A stretch of 64,000 bases of DNA from Metallococcus carri (lineage in GTDB: Bacteria > Actinomycetota > Actinomycetes > Actinomycetales > Dermatophilaceae), in NCBI RefSeq assembly GCF_011440275.1, contig NZ_JAAOIV010000004.1, forward strand, positions 62,001 to 126,000. Direction: 5' to 3'. Below, one piece after another: positions 63,538 to 64,000 of this stretch. Both the position numbers and the translations under genes were made by a program. Numbering within the stretch: the stretch's first letter is position 1; each line of letters begins with the position of its first letter. The notes below the pieces were generated by a model. The model did no database searches. It saw only the letters and a program-made list of their open reading frames with translations, and was not told the DNA's origin.

Positions 63538-64000
63538 GTGAGCACCACCACCGAAAAGCGGCACCCGGTCGACCAGACGATGCCGGTGCCCCAGTCGCTC
63601 GTCTACGGCCTGCAGCACGTGCTGTCGATGTATGCCGGAGTGGTCGCCGTGCCGCTCATCGTCGCCGGGGCGGCCAAGCTCAGCACCGGTGACACGATCT
63701 ACCTGGTGTCCGCCTCGCTGTTCATGGCGGGCATCGCGACCCTGCTGCAAACCATCGGCGTCTGGCGGATCGGTGCGCGGCAGCCGATCGTGCAGGGCAC
63801 CTCGTTCGTGTCCGTGTCGACGATGCTCGCGATCATCGGCACCCAGCAGGGCGGCCATCGGTCGTTGCAGGTGATCTATGGCGCCTTCCTGGTGGCGGGC
63901 GTCTTCGGCTTCCTGATCGCGCCGCTGTTCACGATGCTGCTGCGCTTCTTCCCCGAGGTCGTCACCGGCACGGTGATCACGATGATCGGTCTGTCGCTGA
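63538..64000 (+). CDS. Nucleobase:cation symporter-2 family permease, 5' part
   Basis: 154 codons are present before the right edge. PQSLVYGLQHVLSMYAGVVAVPLIVAG is the diagnostic NCS2 start (the QH motif of TM1), followed by QTIGVWRIGARQPIVQGTSF. NCS2 proteins take up uracil, xanthine or urate. Given the allantoinase, lyase and IclR genes beside it, urate or xanthine is the likely substrate. Start is GTG 63538 with GGAGGGAG upstream. Confidence 0.93.
   Translation, partial: MSTTTEKRHPVDQTMPVPQSLVYGLQHVLSMYAGVVAVPLIVAGAAKLSTGDTIYLVSASLFMAGIATLLQTIGVWRIGARQPIVQGTSFVSVSTMLAIIGTQQGGHRSLQVIYGAFLVAGVFGFLIAPLFTMLLRFFPEVVTGTVITMIGLSL

Overview
The window is about 70% G+C, densely coded and free of insertion sequences, prophage genes and CRISPR arrays. 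It comes from the chromosome of a Gram-positive actinobacterium. The mycothiol genes (mshA, mshD and a mycothiol-dependent formaldehyde dehydrogenase), CarD, GlnR, an Rpf-type muralytic protein and SenX3-RegX3 all point to Actinomycetota. Absence of mycolate genes and the general gene content would fit Micrococcales (for example Intrasporangiaceae or Dermacoccaceae), but that placement is inference.

Layout. 1-4.8 kb (minus strand): glnR, mshD, ppk1 and a Nudix/phosphatase gene cut by the left edge. 4.9-9.9 kb: a sulfur carrier, a membrane protein, a nitrobindin, an LCP ligase, ygfZ, and an XRE regulator/HbhA-like pair. 10-13.7 kb: asparaginase, dtd, a DUF2516 protein, an alpha/beta hydrolase and manA. 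13.9-20.6 kb: a methyltransferase, then the conserved mshA-ybjN-gpmA-phoU/senX3-regX3 block and a lipoprotein. 20.8-33.4 kb: carD-ispD-ispF and cysS-rlmB, two parts of what is one block in mycobacteria, here split by a LacI-controlled sugar uptake cassette, a glycan-debranching enzyme and a formaldehyde detoxification pair. 33.5-36.4 kb: small membrane proteins with Tyr/Gln/Gly-rich tails and a DUF4032 kinase-like protein. 36.5-46.9 kb: a carbohydrate region with a general ABC sugar ATPase (MsiK type), malE-malF-malG, a GH13 amylase, a LacI/MalR repressor and otsBA. 47-52.5 kb: CBS protein, Ser/Thr kinase, ThrE exporter, Rpf under a c-di-AMP riboswitch, and a lone A24 peptidase. 52.6-57 kb: thioesterase and nrdAB (class Ia ribonucleotide reductase) under a cobalamin riboswitch. 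57-64 kb: YjbQ, GNAT, TetR, tRNA-Thr(UGU), VOC, LysE, then a purine-ureide catabolism group (allB, HpcH/HpaI-like lyase, IclR, NCS2 permease) that runs off the right edge.

How it fits together. Two complete sugar transporters lack their own ATPase, and the single MsiK-like ATPase lies between them and could energise both. Imported oligosaccharides would meet the cytoplasmic GH13 enzyme and the debranching enzyme, while otsAB makes trehalose. Phosphate sensing (senX3-regX3, phoU, ppk1) and nitrogen control (glnR) sit near mycothiol synthesis genes, as in mycobacteria.

The most unusual material is not in the genes. Three arrays of an 11-bp core (GCGAAACGTCA) repeat with an exact 21-bp period. 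All three lie between convergent genes and several abut or enter stop codons. A second family, a GCATGC core with an exact 19-bp period, occurs twice. In addition, the motif GTATGCC/GGCATAC is scattered about 90 times through genes and spacers, often at the cost of the rare Ile codon ATA.
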